A DNA stretch of 64,000 nt from Pirellulaceae bacterium (GTDB lineage Bacteria; Planctomycetota; Planctomycetia; Pirellulales; Pirellulaceae). Below the pieces are notes generated by a model. The model was not told the DNA's origin and did no database searches. It worked only from the letters and a program-made list of their open reading frames with translations. Of the stretch, positions 44,892-54,591 are shown one piece after another; the first letter of the stretch is position 1, and every line of letters starts with the position of its first letter. The translations under genes were made by a program, and so were the position numbers. The stretch covers positions 1 through 64,000 of the forward strand of contig JANQLU010000038.1 of the NCBI GenBank assembly GCA_028280445.1, given 5' to 3'.

Positions 44892-47669
44892 TTGTCGACT
44901 GATTCCAATGAACCTACCAATGGTGATGGTGGAGATTTTAACGATGAACAACTCATCGAAATGCCGATTGAGCAGGAACTCAAAGAAAGCTACCTGACTT
45001 ATGCCATGAGCGTGATTGTCGCTCGGGCGTTACCTGATGTCCGCGACGGTCTCAAACCGTCTCAACGTCGGATTCTGGTCGCCATGAATGACTTGAACCT
45101 GACGCCGGGTGCGGCACGTGTCAAATGCGCGAAAATCTCAGGGGATACCAGCGGTAATTACCATCCTCACGGGGAAAGTATTGTTTACCCGACGTTGGTG
45201 CGGATGGCCCAAGAATGGAATATGCGGCACGTTTTGGTCGACAAACAAGGAAACTTTGGATCAATTGCAGGACTTCCCCCAGCGGCCATGCGATACACCG
45301 AGGCGCGGCTGTCTCCGGTCGCCGCGCTGATGCTCGAAGATCTCAAGCTCGACACGGTCGATTTCGCGCCTACCTACGACGAGCAACGACTGGAACCCAC
45401 CGTTTTGCCGTGCAAATTCCCGAATTTGTTGGTCAACGGCTCCAGTGGTATCGCGGTTAGTATGGCGACTTCGATTCCACCTCATAATCTTCGAGAAGTT
45501 TGTGATGGACTGATTCAGTTGATCGATAATCCTGACATCACCGTTTTGGAATTGATGGATACGATCCAGGGTCCTGATTTTCCAACTGGCGGGATCATTT
45601 GTGGTCGATCCGGGATTCACCGCGCCTATCACACCGGACGCAGTACTGTCGTCGTTCGCGCGAAAACTGAAATCGAAGAATACAAAAAAAACCGATATCG
45701 GATCGTCGTTTCGGAAATACCGTTTCAACAAACGCGCGACAATGTCGTCGAAAAAATTGCCGATCTGGTCAAAGGCGACCGCGTCAAAGGGATTTCAGGC
45801 ATCCGAGACCTGAGTGACTTGAAAGAGCCCGTCAAATTATTGATCGACGTCAAAAGCGATGCCGATCCCGATGTCGTTCTCAATCAGCTGTATCAGTTTT
45901 CGCCGCTGCAAACAACAATTTCGATGAACTTCTTGGCGTTGGTCGATGGCAAACCTCGCCAATTGTCGTTGAAGCAGATTCTGCAGGAATTCATTCGCCA
46001 CCGCGTTGCGGTCATCCGTCGCCGAACCCAGTTTCTGTTGGCGCGGGCACGCAAACGAAAACATACCGTCGAAGGCCTGCTGCTGGCTTTGGCGAATATT
46101 GACGAGATTATCGCTATTATTCGAGGTTCAAAAACGCAAGCCGAAGCCAAGCAAGGCATTATGGGCGTGCAGTGTCCAGCTTCGATGTTAGAACGGGCCT
46201 TGGGCGAACGTGGCTACAAAGTGTTTCTCGAAGAACGAGGAGAATCGGATACCTACGGTCTGACGGCTGTTCAAGCGGACGCCATTCTCAAAATGACATT
46301 GGGCCAGCTCGTTAATCTCGAGCAGGAACGATTGGGAGAGGAACACAAAAAATTACTCGATGAAATCATGGAGTATCTTCGCATCCTCGGCGACGAACAG
46401 GCGGTGTTGCAGATCATTAAAGATGATTTGGCGGAAATCAGAAAAAAACACGCCAACGAGCGACGGACGGTCATCAGCGGCGAAGAACTCGGCAATATCG
46501 ACATCGAAGATCTGATTGCCGAAGAAAATATGGTCGTATCGATTTCTCACCGTGGGTATATCAAACGCACACCCGTCAGTACTTATCGCGCACAACGGCG
46601 CGGCGGTAAGGGGATCAAAGGTGCAAAAAGTGACGACGAGGACCCAATCGAACACGTTTTTGCAGCCAGCACCCACGACTACTTGCTGGTCTTTACCAAT
46701 CTAGGCCGGGTCTATTGGCTCAAGGTGTACTCGTTACCGCAGCTGTCTCGTGAAAGCCGTGGACGTGCCATTGTGAACCTGTTGAACCTGGCCGAAAACG
46801 AGAAAATTGCAGACTGCCGCGCGGTCCGTGATTTTACCCTCGCCGATCACTACCTGATGATGGCCACCAAAAAAGGACTCGTTAAAAAAACAGATCTCAG
46901 CGCCTATGGGCGGCCTCGCCAGGGAGGCATCATCGCGATCAAACTTCGCGAAGACGACGAGTTAATCGATGTGGTGATTACCAAAAAAGGAGATGAAGTC
47001 GTCCTTTCAACGGCGTCGGGAATGGCGATTCGTTTCGATCAGGAAGATGCTCGACCGATGGGCAGAAATACCAGTGGTGTGAAGGGTATCAATCTGGTCA
47101 ATGGCGACGAACTGGTTGGGATGGTTGTTGCCAATCCTGAGGAAACCCTGCTCACTGCTTGTGAAAACGGCTTTGGAAAACGAACGCCGTTTGGACCAAA
47201 TGGAAGTATCGACGAATCCGAATTGGACGAAACCTCAAGCTCGGCACGCTATCGGACGCAAAAACGAGGCGGAAAAGGCGTACGAGATATAAAAACAACC
47301 GAACGCAACGGTAGAGTAGTTGGTATCGTTCGTGTCGATGACGACGACGAAATCCTGATGATGACGTCCCGCGGAAAAATTCAACGGATCGCCTGCAGCG
47401 ACATCAATGTCATCGGTCGAAACACTCAGGGCGTCCGGATCATGTCGCTGGACGAAAACGACACCCTTTCGGCGGTGGTTCGCGTGCCACGCGATGAAAC
47501 CAATGGCGAAAATTCGAACAAGAATTCCGACAACGGAAATCCGAGCGACGGGCCCCAGGCCGGCAATCCGAATACCAGTGACGATGGGAATCCAGACACC
47601 GGTGATGACGGAAAACCGAACGTCGATGCTGACGACCGCCCAGAGGAACCGAGTGCTGATTCGCAATAA
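44892..47669 (+). CDS. gyrA: DNA gyrase subunit A
   Basis: A 925-residue type II topoisomerase subunit that cuts and rejoins DNA to introduce negative supercoils together with GyrB. The catalytic tyrosine is Y135 ([10 protein letters not shown]). The breakage-reunion domain is typical ([31 protein letters not shown]). The C-terminal beta-pinwheel carries the GyrA box QRRGGKG, with a second similar RTQKRGGKG, which supports gyrase rather than ParC. The quinolone-region serine is kept (S96), but the residue matching E. coli Asp87 is proline (P100). A 55-residue Asn/Asp/Gly/Pro tail is unusual. It starts at TTG with AAAGGGA at about 44878-44884. Confidence 0.96.
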   Translation: MSTDSNEPTNGDGGDFNDEQLIEMPIEQELKESYLTYAMSVIVARALPDVRDGLKPSQRRILVAMNDLNLTPGAARVKCAKISGDTSGNYHPHGESIVYPTLVRMAQEWNMRHVLVDKQGNFGSIAGLPPAAMRYTEARLSPVAALMLEDLKLDTVDFAPTYDEQRLEPTVLPCKFPNLLVNGSSGIAVSMATSIPPHNLREVCDGLIQLIDNPDITVLELMDTIQGPDFPTGGIICGRSGIHRAYHTGRSTVVVRAKTEIEEYKKNRYRIVVSEIPFQQTRDNVVEKIADLVKGDRVKGISGIRDLSDLKEPVKLLIDVKSDADPDVVLNQLYQFSPLQTTISMNFLALVDGKPRQLSLKQILQEFIRHRVAVIRRRTQFLLARARKRKHTVEGLLLALANIDEIIAIIRGSKTQAEAKQGIMGVQCPASMLERALGERGYKVFLEERGESDTYGLTAVQADAILKMTLGQLVNLEQERLGEEHKKLLDEIMEYLRILGDEQAVLQIIKDDLAEIRKKHANERRTVISGEELGNIDIEDLIAEENMVVSISHRGYIKRTPVSTYRAQRRGGKGIKGAKSDDEDPIEHVFAASTHDYLLVFTNLGRVYWLKVYSLPQLSRESRGRAIVNLLNLAENEKIADCRAVRDFTLADHYLMMATKKGLVKKTDLSAYGRPRQGGIIAIKLREDDELIDVVITKKGDEVVLSTASGMAIRFDQEDARPMGRNTSGVKGINLVNGDELVGMVVANPEETLLTACENGFGKRTPFGPNGSIDESELDETSSSARYRTQKRGGKGVRDIKTTERNGRVVGIVRVDDDDEILMMTSRGKIQRIACSDINVIGRNTQGVRIMSLDENDTLSAVVRVPRDETNGENSNKNSDNGNPSDGPQAGNPNTSDDGNPDTGDDGKPNVDADDRPEEPSADSQ

Positions 47670-48082
47670 CAACTCGAAGCAGCAAAAAATTAAACGATAG
47701 CGCGTGCGCGGATTCTGGTCACACCAAAGGGGGGTTAGGGGTTGTTCTGAACAACTTTTATACCTTGTGTAATCCGCTCAAACCTAAGTGCGTCGAAACA
47801 ACATCTAAAAATTGTTGCATCGCTTTTATCTCCAGTGGATCGTCGTGTTTCCCGAATCCGCTTCCCCATCAATTTTTCGTATCGAAACATTCGAACAACT
47901 TTAACCCACCTGTTTGGTTTGGTTTCACGACCAATCGATAAATGGGCCGCAAAGTTTGCGCATTTACGCAGCAAAATCGCTGCACGAATTTTTTCTGAAT
48001 CCAGTTCTGTTTGCCTACATCGTTGCCGATAGAACTGGTGACGCAAAAAGACTGTTTTTACACAACCATGAGGGCGTAAGTA
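47670..48082. other. Intergenic region after gyrA
   Basis: A weak hairpin, GTTGTT-CTG-AACAAC (47741-47755) followed by TTTT, may end the gyrA transcript. The rest shows no gene; an open frame on the minus strand at 47735-48046 has no start site or family support. GAGGG at 48070-48074 is the ribosome site of the next gene. Confidence 0.5.
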
Positions 48083-48484
48083 ATGAAAAAATTCTTGATG
48101 ATTTCAACCTTCCTCCTTTCGCTTCACTTCTGTTCTTTTGCACACTCCCAAGAATCCTCGATCACGTCTCCCACCCAAAACCAAACTTTTGCCTACGGTG
48201 TTACTAGCATCGCGGTCGAAGGTACGATTACACTGGAAGATTCGGTAGCCACACTTCGTACGACTTGGCCGACCGGCCAGGTCACAACGGCAACGGTAGC
48301 CTACGGCCAAGGGACGATGGCAGACCAATGGATGGTCATTAATAGCCGAACCAACGGAGCCGCAATGTACGTTGGCAGCTACAAATCTGAACTTGTAAAT
48401 TTCAACGATGAAGACGATGTCTGGGACACGAAAGATTACGAAGTACTCCCGCCTTGCGACGGTGGTCCTATCATCGAAGAGTAA
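48083..48484 (+). CDS. Small secreted protein, unknown function
   Basis: A 133-residue protein with a clear signal peptide (LMISTFLLSLHFCSFAHSQ). The mature part of about 110 residues is beta-rich and Thr/Val-rich (YGVTSIAVEGTITLEDSVAT, TTATVAYGQGTMADQW) and ends in an acidic stretch with a lone Cys (LPPCDGGPIIEE). It looks like a small Ig-like or beta-sandwich module, but no family was recognised. A good ribosome site supports it as a real gene. Confidence 0.65.
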   Translation: MKKFLMISTFLLSLHFCSFAHSQESSITSPTQNQTFAYGVTSIAVEGTITLEDSVATLRTTWPTGQVTTATVAYGQGTMADQWMVINSRTNGAAMYVGSYKSELVNFNDEDDVWDTKDYEVLPPCDGGPIIEE

Positions 48485-48626
48485 ACTTGTCATGAATTGG
48501 CGAATTCGCCGCAATTCGCCTGTTCAACAAAACTGTTGCGTTCAATGAGCCAGCGGATGGTTTTGTGTGACCGCTCGAAACTGAACAACACTTGTGAAAC
48601 GGAACATTAATTTTGGAGTCTGAGCT

Positions 48627-49484
48627 ATGAGAAAACTCTTACTGTTGACCATTACATTGACCGTCCTGGTAACAAGCCGCCCTGTCATAGCCCAAGACAA
48701 AATACCGACACTTTTCCCAAGTCCCAGCAGCTACCAATTCGCGCTTATTAAAGGACAACTCCGGCCGCTGATTTCGAGTGTACCCGATCCCGCCGAGGTC
48801 TGGGGCGACCCGACTGCCAGCTATTTCCTGCAAAAATCGACTTGGAAAGAATTGGACTTTACCGATGAACAGATTGACACAATCAAAGAAATGAAACAAG
48901 CGCGAAAGAAACTGTATGCGAAACTTGGGAAACAGTCCAATATCTTCGCACTCAAAGCCAAAAAACCGGATGGTACAACCGACAGGGCGTTGTATCGAGA
49001 ATTAATGAAACAAAACTTGGCAAGTTTGCGAGAATTCAACACGAATCAAGAAAAACAGCTGCGGAAGATCATTCCACGACACCAATGGGTGCAAATGTCA
49101 GAGACGATTACCAAGTACACATTGAAAGCCGAAGGAATCGCGTCGCAGATCACCAAATCCAATTTTACCGAGTACCTGACGCTAACTGAGAAACAACAAC
49201 GGGAACTGAAGGATGTTTCGAAGGAGATCGTCAAAGAGAACGATCAAAAATTGCGTGAAATGGCCAAAAAATCAGTTCGCAAATTAATGGCTGTCCTGAC
49301 GGATTCACAAAAAGAAAAATTACTTCGAGCGATTGGAGCGGATGATTTTTCCGATTTTGAATCAATCAATGTTGTAGCATTGAACGAACAGCTGAGACGA
49401 TTCGCTTTCCCAAAAGACAATAGTACGCACGCAAAAAAATCAGGTGTGCCGGCCAGAAACGTTTCGTCAAAATCAAAAAAATAA
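48627..49484 (+). CDS. Secreted helical protein, unknown function
   Basis: A 285-residue protein with a signal peptide (LLLLTITLTVLVTSRPVIAQ). The mature part is helical and rich in K, E and Q (LDFTDEQIDTIKEMKQARKK, LTEKQQRELKDVSKEIVKEN, VLTDSQKEKLLRAIGADD). The repeated L-T-x-x-Q / D-x-Q-K-E-K-L pattern resembles LTXXQ/Spy-like or planctomycete sensor-associated helical proteins, without a firm match. GGAG at 48615-48618 sets the start. A type C repeat follows 3 bases after the stop codon. Confidence 0.65.
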   Translation: MRKLLLLTITLTVLVTSRPVIAQDKIPTLFPSPSSYQFALIKGQLRPLISSVPDPAEVWGDPTASYFLQKSTWKELDFTDEQIDTIKEMKQARKKLYAKLGKQSNIFALKAKKPDGTTDRALYRELMKQNLASLREFNTNQEKQLRKIIPRHQWVQMSETITKYTLKAEGIASQITKSNFTEYLTLTEKQQRELKDVSKEIVKENDQKLREMAKKSVRKLMAVLTDSQKEKLLRAIGADDFSDFESINVVALNEQLRRFAFPKDNSTHAKKSGVPARNVSSKSKK

Positions 49485-49487
49485 TTG

Positions 49488-49543
49488 GTAGGGCCGGTTC
49501 TCATCGGCCAATTCAAAAAACGGCCGGTGGGAACCGGCCCTAC
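49488..49543. repeat. Type C palindromic repeat
   Basis: GTAGGGCCGGTTCTCATCGG and GGCCGGTGGGAACCGGCCCTAC-type arms lie between the convergent genes ending at 49484 and 49566. It probably folds at the 3' end of both transcripts. Confidence 0.85.
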
Positions 49544-49565
49544 TCCTTTCTTTGCGGAGCGGGAT

Positions 49566-51854
49566 TTAAACCATCCCCCATTTTTTGCGAAACGCCCATT
49601 CGCATCCCAACAACAACACGAACAATCCCAAAACAATCGCGCCGTCCTGCCAACTGTCGCCGAGCCGCCATTTCTGAGGAATCTCGATTTTCATCTCCGG
49701 AGGATGCAGCAGCAACTCGTCCAACAAGTTTCCGAATTCATCAGGCGAAATCATTTTGCCACCCCATTCCTTGGTTTGGTTTGACAACCGCAACAATTGA
49801 TCGGGATCGGCTGCAGCAATCGATTTTTCTTTGTCTTGGTCAAACACAATAAACTCAGCAGATGTTTGCCCGATGGCGACTCCATTTTTTTTGCCGCTGA
49901 CTGAAATTCGATACAATCCTGGCTGGACGATCAAATCGCGATCAACTTGGACTTTTTGACGGCCTTCATCGGCCCGAGTTGCCGACAACGATACTTGGTC
50001 TCCTTTCGGAGTTGTCAATTGAACAGAAAACTGAGCCCCTTCGATTGCGATACCCGTCGGGTTTTTGGCACCGATTGTGAACTGTACATCGCTTCGCGGT
50101 TGGAATCGTCGTTGCGGTAAATTGATCCAGACATTGCTGTTGGTCAGCGAATCGCGAAACGCCAGCCACAAAATGATCTGCCGCCAAAATCGTTTATGTT
50201 CATCCTGATATCCTCCCAACCACCACCGCCAGGTTGAATCGCCAGCAAAAGCCAGGATGCGCCCTCCCACCTGGCTGGAAATCAACATCGGCTCGTCGTC
50301 TTCGCTACGGATAATGACCTGAGCGCTGTCTTTGATTTTTAAAAATCGATTGGCGCCTGACAACGGCGGGAGTTTTTTCCAAATATCCTGTTGGCCTTCG
50401 TTGGAAATGCTGTTCAAAAAATGTTGGCCGACCGGTCGCAATATAATCGGTTTTTCGATATGCAACTCTTTGCGAAGCGGTGCATCGAAACTTTGCCGCT
50501 CCGTCGACTCCATCAATACTGGCAGCAAATCTTCTAACGGTGTCATGGCGTAAGAGCCGGGGCCGAAACTATGGTACCCGCCGGTCATTAACAATCCTTT
50601 GCCGCTGAGAACTGCTTTCTCGATGGCTTTAAAGTTTTTTTCCTGAACTCCTTTGCGGTACAGTGCCGTGGCATCAATGTCAGCCAGGATGATGACGTCG
50701 TAACTGGGATCGGAAAATTTGTCGGAAAAATCTCGAGGTGAATCTTCCCAATTAATTCGATCGCGGACTGGAACGACGATCGGGTCGATCTTGATTTCGG
50801 CACTTGAACCGATCGCTTGTCGAATAAAACGCTGCTCCGCTCCAATATTTCCCGTCACGTACAAAACTTTGAGCCCGCCGTCGAATACCGTCAAAAAAGC
50901 CGGGAGTGCGTTGTTGCGTGGAGAAATTTCCTCGCTTTGCGGTTCGGCTTTGACCAACACGCGATACTGTCCAGCCTTGTCTGGTTCAAAACCGAGGCTC
51001 ACGTTTGCTTTCTGATCAGGACCTGTAAACGTCACTTGTTTTGAATCGACAACTTTGGCTTTGCCATCGGGTCCAGTAATGATCAATTGGATCGGAATGG
51101 TTCGATTTGTAAATCCGCGTGCTGAAACGGTTGCTGTGAAAGTTTGACGGTTTTTAACAAATCCTGTGTAGTTGTCCGGCATGTTCGTGACGGCGATATC
51201 CGCAAACTGACCCGAGTCTGCCGGTCTCCCGTACGGAATCGTATACAACGGGGTTTGCGTTTGAGCCAATTGATTGGTGGCTTGTGTAATCTCAACCCGT
51301 GGATCGAGAACATTGGTTTGGCCGTCACCGTGCAGGATCACTCCGATCACTCGTTGATTTCGCGCCGCGCGCGTCGCGTCATCCAGGCACGAACCGTAGT
51401 CCGATTCAACACCGGCGGGATTTTCCGGCAATACGATGACGCCCTGTTCATTAGCCATGGCAGACAATTGGTTGTCGAATCCATAAACTTTCAACTCGAT
51501 TCGCTGTTCTTCCAGTGCTGCCAGTTTGTCCGCGTTTTCCGCCAGGATTTGTTTCAATTTCTGCCACCGCGTCGTCTCATCGGAACCGACCGGCAATTCC
51601 ATCGAACGTGACACATCGAGCAACATGACCAGCAAAGCGTTTTGTGGTTGCTCGATCGTTGTCACACATCCGGGTCGCAACATCAACAAAACAGCGATCA
51701 AAATAACGCCTGCACGCAATCCAACCAAAGTCCATCGACGTAGATGAGTCAGCAATCCGAATTGCGGGCGCAGCAGTAAAACCGCGGCCAGAATACCGCC
51801 TGCAATGGCCAAAAACCAAGGATTCAAAATCGGATCAATAGTCCACGACTGCAT
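49566..51854 (-). CDS. VWA / glutamine-amidotransferase-like membrane protein (cluster 2)
   Basis: A 762-residue membrane protein. Two N-terminal helices (about 12-30 and 42-60) are followed by a VWA domain with the metal site D80-V-S82-R-S84. A beta-sandwich is followed by an amidotransferase-like domain (about 325-560; LKVLYVTGNIGAEQRFIRQA, LMTGGYHSFGPGSYAMTPLE), a further beta domain, and a C-terminal helix (IVLGLFVLLLGCEWAF) with basic end RKKW. Its architecture matches the cluster 1 protein at 18024-20651 but lacks that protein's charged insert. It lies downstream of the tandem-DUF4159 gene, on the same strand, and forms the minus-strand arm of the second cluster. Confidence 0.85.
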   Translation of the reverse strand: MQSWTIDPILNPWFLAIAGGILAAVLLLRPQFGLLTHLRRWTLVGLRAGVILIAVLLMLRPGCVTTIEQPQNALLVMLLDVSRSMELPVGSDETTRWQKLKQILAENADKLAALEEQRIELKVYGFDNQLSAMANEQGVIVLPENPAGVESDYGSCLDDATRAARNQRVIGVILHGDGQTNVLDPRVEITQATNQLAQTQTPLYTIPYGRPADSGQFADIAVTNMPDNYTGFVKNRQTFTATVSARGFTNRTIPIQLIITGPDGKAKVVDSKQVTFTGPDQKANVSLGFEPDKAGQYRVLVKAEPQSEEISPRNNALPAFLTVFDGGLKVLYVTGNIGAEQRFIRQAIGSSAEIKIDPIVVPVRDRINWEDSPRDFSDKFSDPSYDVIILADIDATALYRKGVQEKNFKAIEKAVLSGKGLLMTGGYHSFGPGSYAMTPLEDLLPVLMESTERQSFDAPLRKELHIEKPIILRPVGQHFLNSISNEGQQDIWKKLPPLSGANRFLKIKDSAQVIIRSEDDEPMLISSQVGGRILAFAGDSTWRWWLGGYQDEHKRFWRQIILWLAFRDSLTNSNVWINLPQRRFQPRSDVQFTIGAKNPTGIAIEGAQFSVQLTTPKGDQVSLSATRADEGRQKVQVDRDLIVQPGLYRISVSGKKNGVAIGQTSAEFIVFDQDKEKSIAAADPDQLLRLSNQTKEWGGKMISPDEFGNLLDELLLHPPEMKIEIPQKWRLGDSWQDGAIVLGLFVLLLGCEWAFRKKWGMV

Positions 51855-51921
51855 ATTGTTATTGTAAAGGAGTCACTCGAAATAACGAAGGCATTGATGT
51901 GTTCGACCGGGTGCCTGTGAC

Positions 51922-52027
51922 CCGGGAGGGCGAGGCTCGGGAGGGCGAGGCTCCTGCCGAGCCAGGACATTGGCCTATCGTTTGTTTCAACCATGAGCAA
52001 AACCATCGTGAGCGCCTTGCCGCTCAC
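51922..52027. repeat. Type A (partly duplicated) and half type B repeat
   Basis: GGGAGGGCGAGGCTC occurs twice in a row before CTGCCGAGCC (51922-51963), a local duplication within a type A element. A short B fragment follows (GTGAGCGCCTTGCCGCTCAC, 52008-52027), itself a small palindrome. Confidence 0.8.
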
Positions 52028-52032
52028 AAAAC

Positions 52033-54468
52033 CTATTCAGGCTCGTTCGGAACCGTCAACAATGCGTACAAGATCACGTTCACACCAATTCTGGCTGCAT
52101 CTTCTTTACTATAGCCTTTGCACTGAGACCCTGAAGCGTTTTCCATCGCACAACTCAAATCGTGTGTTGAAAAAACGACAGCATAACGGCCTTTGACTTT
52201 CAATCCATCAACCAAAGGATGCGTTTTTGTTTTTCGGAAACTTTGTCCGCGATCGTTAGCAATTGGCGTACGCAACGTTACCGTCTGGATATCGTAACCG
52301 TCATTCGGTTTTGACTTCCAGATCGAATCGTCTTTAGGAATTGCCGCCAGTTTGGATGCCGGAAAAATTTCCTTCATCTCCTTGCGAAACGACTCGCTGA
52401 ATTTGGGAGATGAGCAAATGGCATCGGCAAAAATAAAACCACCTCGATTGACATATTCGCGAATCGCAGCTCGCTCCTTGTCAGTAAATTTGAAAGCTGT
52501 TCGGCCATGCATAAACACGATCGGGTAGTTTTGCAAATCTTTGATCGTCGCGTTGACAAAGTTCTTTTCTAACTTCACCGGTCGCTTTCGATCAAACTGA
52601 AAGCGGTTCATCACATTTCGCCAGGCGTTGGGAGCGTCATCAAACCCACCGCCATGTTTGAGTTTGGGAATTTCCAGAATTCGGCTACCAAGAATTTTTT
52701 TCGAGTCCAAATTGGCTTTCGGTCGTTCTCCTTTTTCTTTGAAATCCCAACCTGTCGCGTAGGCCACAACATTGACCCCGAGCTTTGTCGTAAAGTCGAT
52801 TTCAGCTTTCGCTTTGTCGTTGTGTTTTTCGAGCCAACCGGGCTGATTCAATTGCCACAGTCCGGCCAAATTCTGCGGAACATAAATCACACTTGTTCGA
52901 CAACTCGCCTGGATACCCAGAACTGGTCGGGTCTTGCTCGGAGTTTTTAATTGATAACGCGCTCGCCAAACCGGATGCGAAATCGGCAACAACTCGAAAT
53001 CGCTGTTGGGCAGGATCTCTTTCATCAACAATCGAAACGATTTGTCGAACGGCGTTGTTTTTCCACACCCATCCCCCTGACACGCTTCGGCAAAAATAAA
53101 CCCGCCGTTGTCGATATAATCCTTGAGCGCCTGTTTCTGTTTTTTCGTCAACTTAATCGCTTCACGCCCACTGATGAACAAAATGGGAGCTTCCAGCAAA
53201 TCATCGACGGTCGCACGATTTCCATCGATCACTTGCCAGTTGTATTTGGTTTTTTTGATGGCTTCGATCGCGCGATTCAAATAATGCACACCGCGGGGGT
53301 GTCGATCCCAGTTGTTCCCTTTTCCGTATTTGTATTTACCGATGACAACGGGACGTTTTCCTTTTGACAAAAACAGCAACGCCAATGCGGTGGCAACTTC
53401 AGGATTGTCTTCCATCGAGACTCGGTCGCCGCGCCAAAATCCGGCATTTTGAATTTTCAATAAATGGGCAGCACCTTCGCGGTACCAATCATGATCTCCA
53501 AAAAATCTGATTCCAGCCAATCGCCCGGCGCGCTCCAATCCATACAGAAAATAAAATTTCGTGCCGCCGTGAAACTTGCCGTTGCGATAGGAACTAAAAA
53601 AGGGATTCCCCGCGGCGATTTGAAAATGCAGATCGTCTCCCATCCAGTTGATCGCTTTGTCGATCATCTCCGGCCGCATACTCCCGCCACAGCATTGAAC
53701 GTCCAGATTGTTGCCTAACATCTCGGTGGCCAGATTTTCGTGAATAATGATCAGCGATGAAATTCCCGCACATGTCATGCTGCCGCGAACGCCGCCGGCA
53801 TGGCCGCCACCCCGTGTCGTTGTGTATCGGAATGCACCTTGATTGGGTTGGCCATTGGTGGGTACGTAAAGTCTTTCCCAATAGCGTTTGGCATTCTTCC
53901 AGACACTGGTGTCGATTTTGACGCCCGCCAATCGAGCTTCGTGTAACGCCAACAATGCAAATTGGGCATTGGACGCGTCGCCACTGGCTTTTGCGTTGAC
54001 ATGGTAGCTCCAGGCCCCGTGATTTTCATTGTTCGTAGTGTTTTGTGCGCGTTGCAACCAACGAACATCTTTTTGAATGCGATCCAGATACTTGCGCGAA
54101 TTGGCCGCACAATAAGTCATAATTCGCAGCGAGACCGTATAGGTTTCCAGCGAACTTTCATCAAACTGGTCCAACCGCCTCAGGGCGCGAACGATGGTCT
54201 GATCGTTAGTGGGAACACCGCTATTGAGCAGCGCTAGAGTAATCAAAGCGGTTGAGCCGTCACGATGTCCGGCCATCCCTTGCCAACCTCCGTTGGCGTT
54301 TTGGCGATCCTTGAGAAATCGAACACCTTTTTCAATCGATTTACGAACTTTTTCCGCATTCAATTTTTGGCAAGCTGCGTGTTTGGGCCAAGTGGCACAG
54401 GTAGCGAAAAAAGCGAGCAATAAAACGAACAACGGTGTCTTGAATTTGCGTAACATAAAAGAACTCAT
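52033..54468 (-). CDS. Secreted prenyltransferase-like toroid protein with two DUF4159 domains
   Basis: An 811-residue protein. A signal peptide (FVLLLAFFATCATWPKHAA) is followed by an alpha/alpha-toroid of squalene-cyclase/prenyltransferase type (about 20-380; GVRFLKDRQNANGGWQGMAG, HVNAKASGDASNAQFALLAL). Two DUF4159 domains are then in tandem, at about 390-580 (APILFISGREAIKLT, YIDNGGFIFAEACQGDG) and 600-805 (PIVFMHGRTAFKFT, YVNRGGFIFADAICSS). DUF4159 is usually single and is found beside MoxR/VWA genes. Start is uncertain: ATG 54468 has AAGG at a good distance, while ATG 54486 (AGGG upstream) and 54456 are also possible. TATAAT lies just upstream (about 54489-54494). It is divergent from the MoxR gene at 54592. 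Confidence 0.82.
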   Translation of the reverse strand: MSSFMLRKFKTPLFVLLLAFFATCATWPKHAACQKLNAEKVRKSIEKGVRFLKDRQNANGGWQGMAGHRDGSTALITLALLNSGVPTNDQTIVRALRRLDQFDESSLETYTVSLRIMTYCAANSRKYLDRIQKDVRWLQRAQNTTNNENHGAWSYHVNAKASGDASNAQFALLALHEARLAGVKIDTSVWKNAKRYWERLYVPTNGQPNQGAFRYTTTRGGGHAGGVRGSMTCAGISSLIIIHENLATEMLGNNLDVQCCGGSMRPEMIDKAINWMGDDLHFQIAAGNPFFSSYRNGKFHGGTKFYFLYGLERAGRLAGIRFFGDHDWYREGAAHLLKIQNAGFWRGDRVSMEDNPEVATALALLFLSKGKRPVVIGKYKYGKGNNWDRHPRGVHYLNRAIEAIKKTKYNWQVIDGNRATVDDLLEAPILFISGREAIKLTKKQKQALKDYIDNGGFIFAEACQGDGCGKTTPFDKSFRLLMKEILPNSDFELLPISHPVWRARYQLKTPSKTRPVLGIQASCRTSVIYVPQNLAGLWQLNQPGWLEKHNDKAKAEIDFTTKLGVNVVAYATGWDFKEKGERPKANLDSKKILGSRILEIPKLKHGGGFDDAPNAWRNVMNRFQFDRKRPVKLEKNFVNATIKDLQNYPIVFMHGRTAFKFTDKERAAIREYVNRGGFIFADAICSSPKFSESFRKEMKEIFPASKLAAIPKDDSIWKSKPNDGYDIQTVTLRTPIANDRGQSFRKTKTHPLVDGLKVKGRYAVVFSTHDLSCAMENASGSQCKGYSKEDAARIGVNVILYALLTVPNEPE

Positions 54469-54591
54469 CTCAAACAACCTTGCCATTGATTATACCCTGC
54501 TGTGCCCGGACCAATCTTAGGATAATGGATTTCAGCCAACAACAGACAAACGCACCTCGTTGCCACAAACCGGTTTCATTCCTTAAAATTC

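Noticed and set aside
44892..47669. Topoisomerase IV subunit (ParC) instead of GyrA
   Set aside because: The C-terminal GyrA box QRRGGKG and the full beta-pinwheel support gyrase; no parE-like gene is adjacent.
47735..48046. Possible minus-strand gene after gyrA
   Set aside because: Arg/Lys-rich composition with no start signal or family resemblance; it also overlaps the promoter region of the next gene.
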